From positions 1,592,701 to 1,656,700 of the forward strand of contig OY744547.1 in NCBI GenBank assembly GCA_963556195.1: a stretch of DNA of 64,000 nucleotides, written 5' to 3'. This document shows, one piece after another, positions 62,947-64,000 of this stretch. How positions within the stretch are numbered: the first letter of the stretch is position 1; each line of letters starts with the position of its first letter. This DNA comes from Sepiola atlantica. Taxonomy: Eukaryota > Mollusca > Cephalopoda > Sepiida > Sepiolidae. The notes beneath the pieces were generated by a model. That model saw only the letters and a list, made by a program, of their open reading frames with translations, did not search any database and was not told where the DNA came from. Made by a program: the position numbers and the translations under genes.

Positions 62947-64000
62947 TATTTCGAAATATGTTTTATTATTGATTTAAATAACAGTAACCCGTTTTGATGG
63001 TAAATGAAAAAATTTTTTTGCATTTATTCATTTAGATATTATTTTCGTTTTTTCATAATTGCTGTTACTTGTTCGGTGTCTTTATAAGCTTTAAAACAAT
63101 TTTTCTTTGGGTGAATTGAAAAAAAAAAAGGGGGTTTTCTGAGTAAAATTACTGTTTATTCAACAAAGTTTCAAAATTTTTATAAAAATTTAACAACTTT
63201 AAATGTTAGGATGATGACATTTGATACTACAAGCCACTTCATGGATCAGCTGGGAATCATGACTGGAAGGGGGTGGGGTGTTTACCTTCTCATATTACAT
63301 AATAGGTAAAAAAAAAAATTTTTATCACTTTTTCGTATTGAGTGATACAAAAAAATAATCATGGCTTCATGAGCAGTATGACGCCATCTTGTAAAAAACG
63401 TTGATTATCCTAACCTATTTACTCATTTTAAATGTTTTTCTTCAGATTTCATGCATAATACTAAATAGATTTTAACTTGAAATGGTTCATCATGTCATAA
63501 TCTTAAAAAAAAAAAAAATCATTTTTAGCTAAGAGCCGCAAGGGCTCATCTTGCTTGATCGGCTTAACTGATCAACAACCATCAGAAAACCAAAATCTTA
63601 TTCTGCGTTTTCTCAGTGGTCACCATTCGACCACCCAAGGACTGGCTACTTGAAATATCCACTAGAGATAATATCCAGCCAGTGTCCACTCAAAGGGGTT
63701 TATCTGGCGCCCAGCTAAGAACATTACTTTTCTCAAGTGGGATGTCTCAGCATGATTCCCTGCTTTTAGGAGGCACTTATTTTATTTCGAACAAAAGACA
63801 ATTTCTGCGTGGTCCCAAATACAAAATCAGAGATATTTTCAAATTCCTGTGTCTCATCCGTACGCGTCTACCATATCATAAACATGCACTACGCGGTTGC
63901 ATGTTTATTTAACGTCACTTTTCCCTTGTTCAGGGGTCGGATGTTTTTTTATAGTACGCACTCAGCGGTTGCATGTTTAGTCGGGTTGCATGTTTGCAAT
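62860..64000. other. AT-rich right edge, no gene recognised
   Basis: A TA tract at 62915-62942 is flanked on both sides by ACAGTATTTCGAAATAT. A frame at 63616-63912 (KDWLLEISTRDNIQPVSTQR and on) is GC-richer than its surroundings but I recognise no domain. GGTTGCATGTTTA recurs at 63895, 63971 and 63984. Further BAZ2 exons should lie to the right. Confidence 0.4.

Noticed and set aside
63616..63912. Possible exon at the right edge
   Set aside because: It is GC-richer than its neighbours, but no domain was recognised, there is no convincing acceptor/donor pair, and it does not resemble BAZ2.

Overview
The window is eukaryotic, intron-rich and repeat-dominated. It looks like a mollusc, most probably a cephalopod and octopus-like; that placement is inference from the style of the genome (long introns full of tRNA-headed SINEs, non-LTR retrotransposon fragments and simple-sequence arrays). 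I see no bacterial, phage or organellar genes, no rRNA and no intact tRNA gene.

The one protein-coding gene I can support is on the + strand: a BAZ2-family chromatin remodelling subunit (bromodomain adjacent to zinc finger 2; closest to BAZ2B). Eleven internal exons were found (8079-8548, 17733-17870, 42473-42706, 45128-45307, 47763-47871, 50167-50322, 52230-52408, 53574-53675, 53977-54109, 54355-54447, 55348-55382). All have AG/GT boundaries, and their phases join into one open frame of about 610 codons from 1829 exonic bases. They encode a long Ser/Thr-rich and acidic N-terminal region, a basic AT-hook-like segment, the MBD/TAM domain (52230 to about 54000) and the start of the Lys/Glu/Arg-rich helical region. 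The start codon lies left of the window. The DDT, WHIM, PHD and bromodomain exons should lie to the right. Introns range from 0.24 to 24.6 kb, and exons fill under 4 percent of the span.

Inside the 24.6-kb intron, on the opposite strand, sits a single well-preserved exon (40737-40826) encoding the first half of a BAZ2-type PHD finger with intact splice sites. That domain belongs near the far C-terminus of the same protein, so this is an inverted orphan exon copy or an assembly error.

Almost everything else is repeat-derived. (1) Several families of broken non-LTR retrotransposons, called here LINE-A to LINE-D. (2) A dispersed family of about 330-370 bp whose head resembles the 5' part of U2 snRNA, with at least eight copies or fragments. 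(3) tRNA-headed SINEs at about 10.3, 28.3-30.4 and 58.5 kb. (4) A further short family (R1) ending in GGTTGATATGCCGTAAAAC. (5) DNA-transposon-like inverted-repeat elements at 37.7, 38.2, 43.0, 43.4, 43.6, 46.9, 57.1, 59.3 and 60.1 kb, two of them sister hAT-like copies with 8-bp target duplications. (6) Tandem arrays with units of 17, 23, 25, 27, about 30, 36, 40 and 54 bp, long CT and TA tracts, and a CCCTAA-like array. Several arrays clearly began inside transposable elements.
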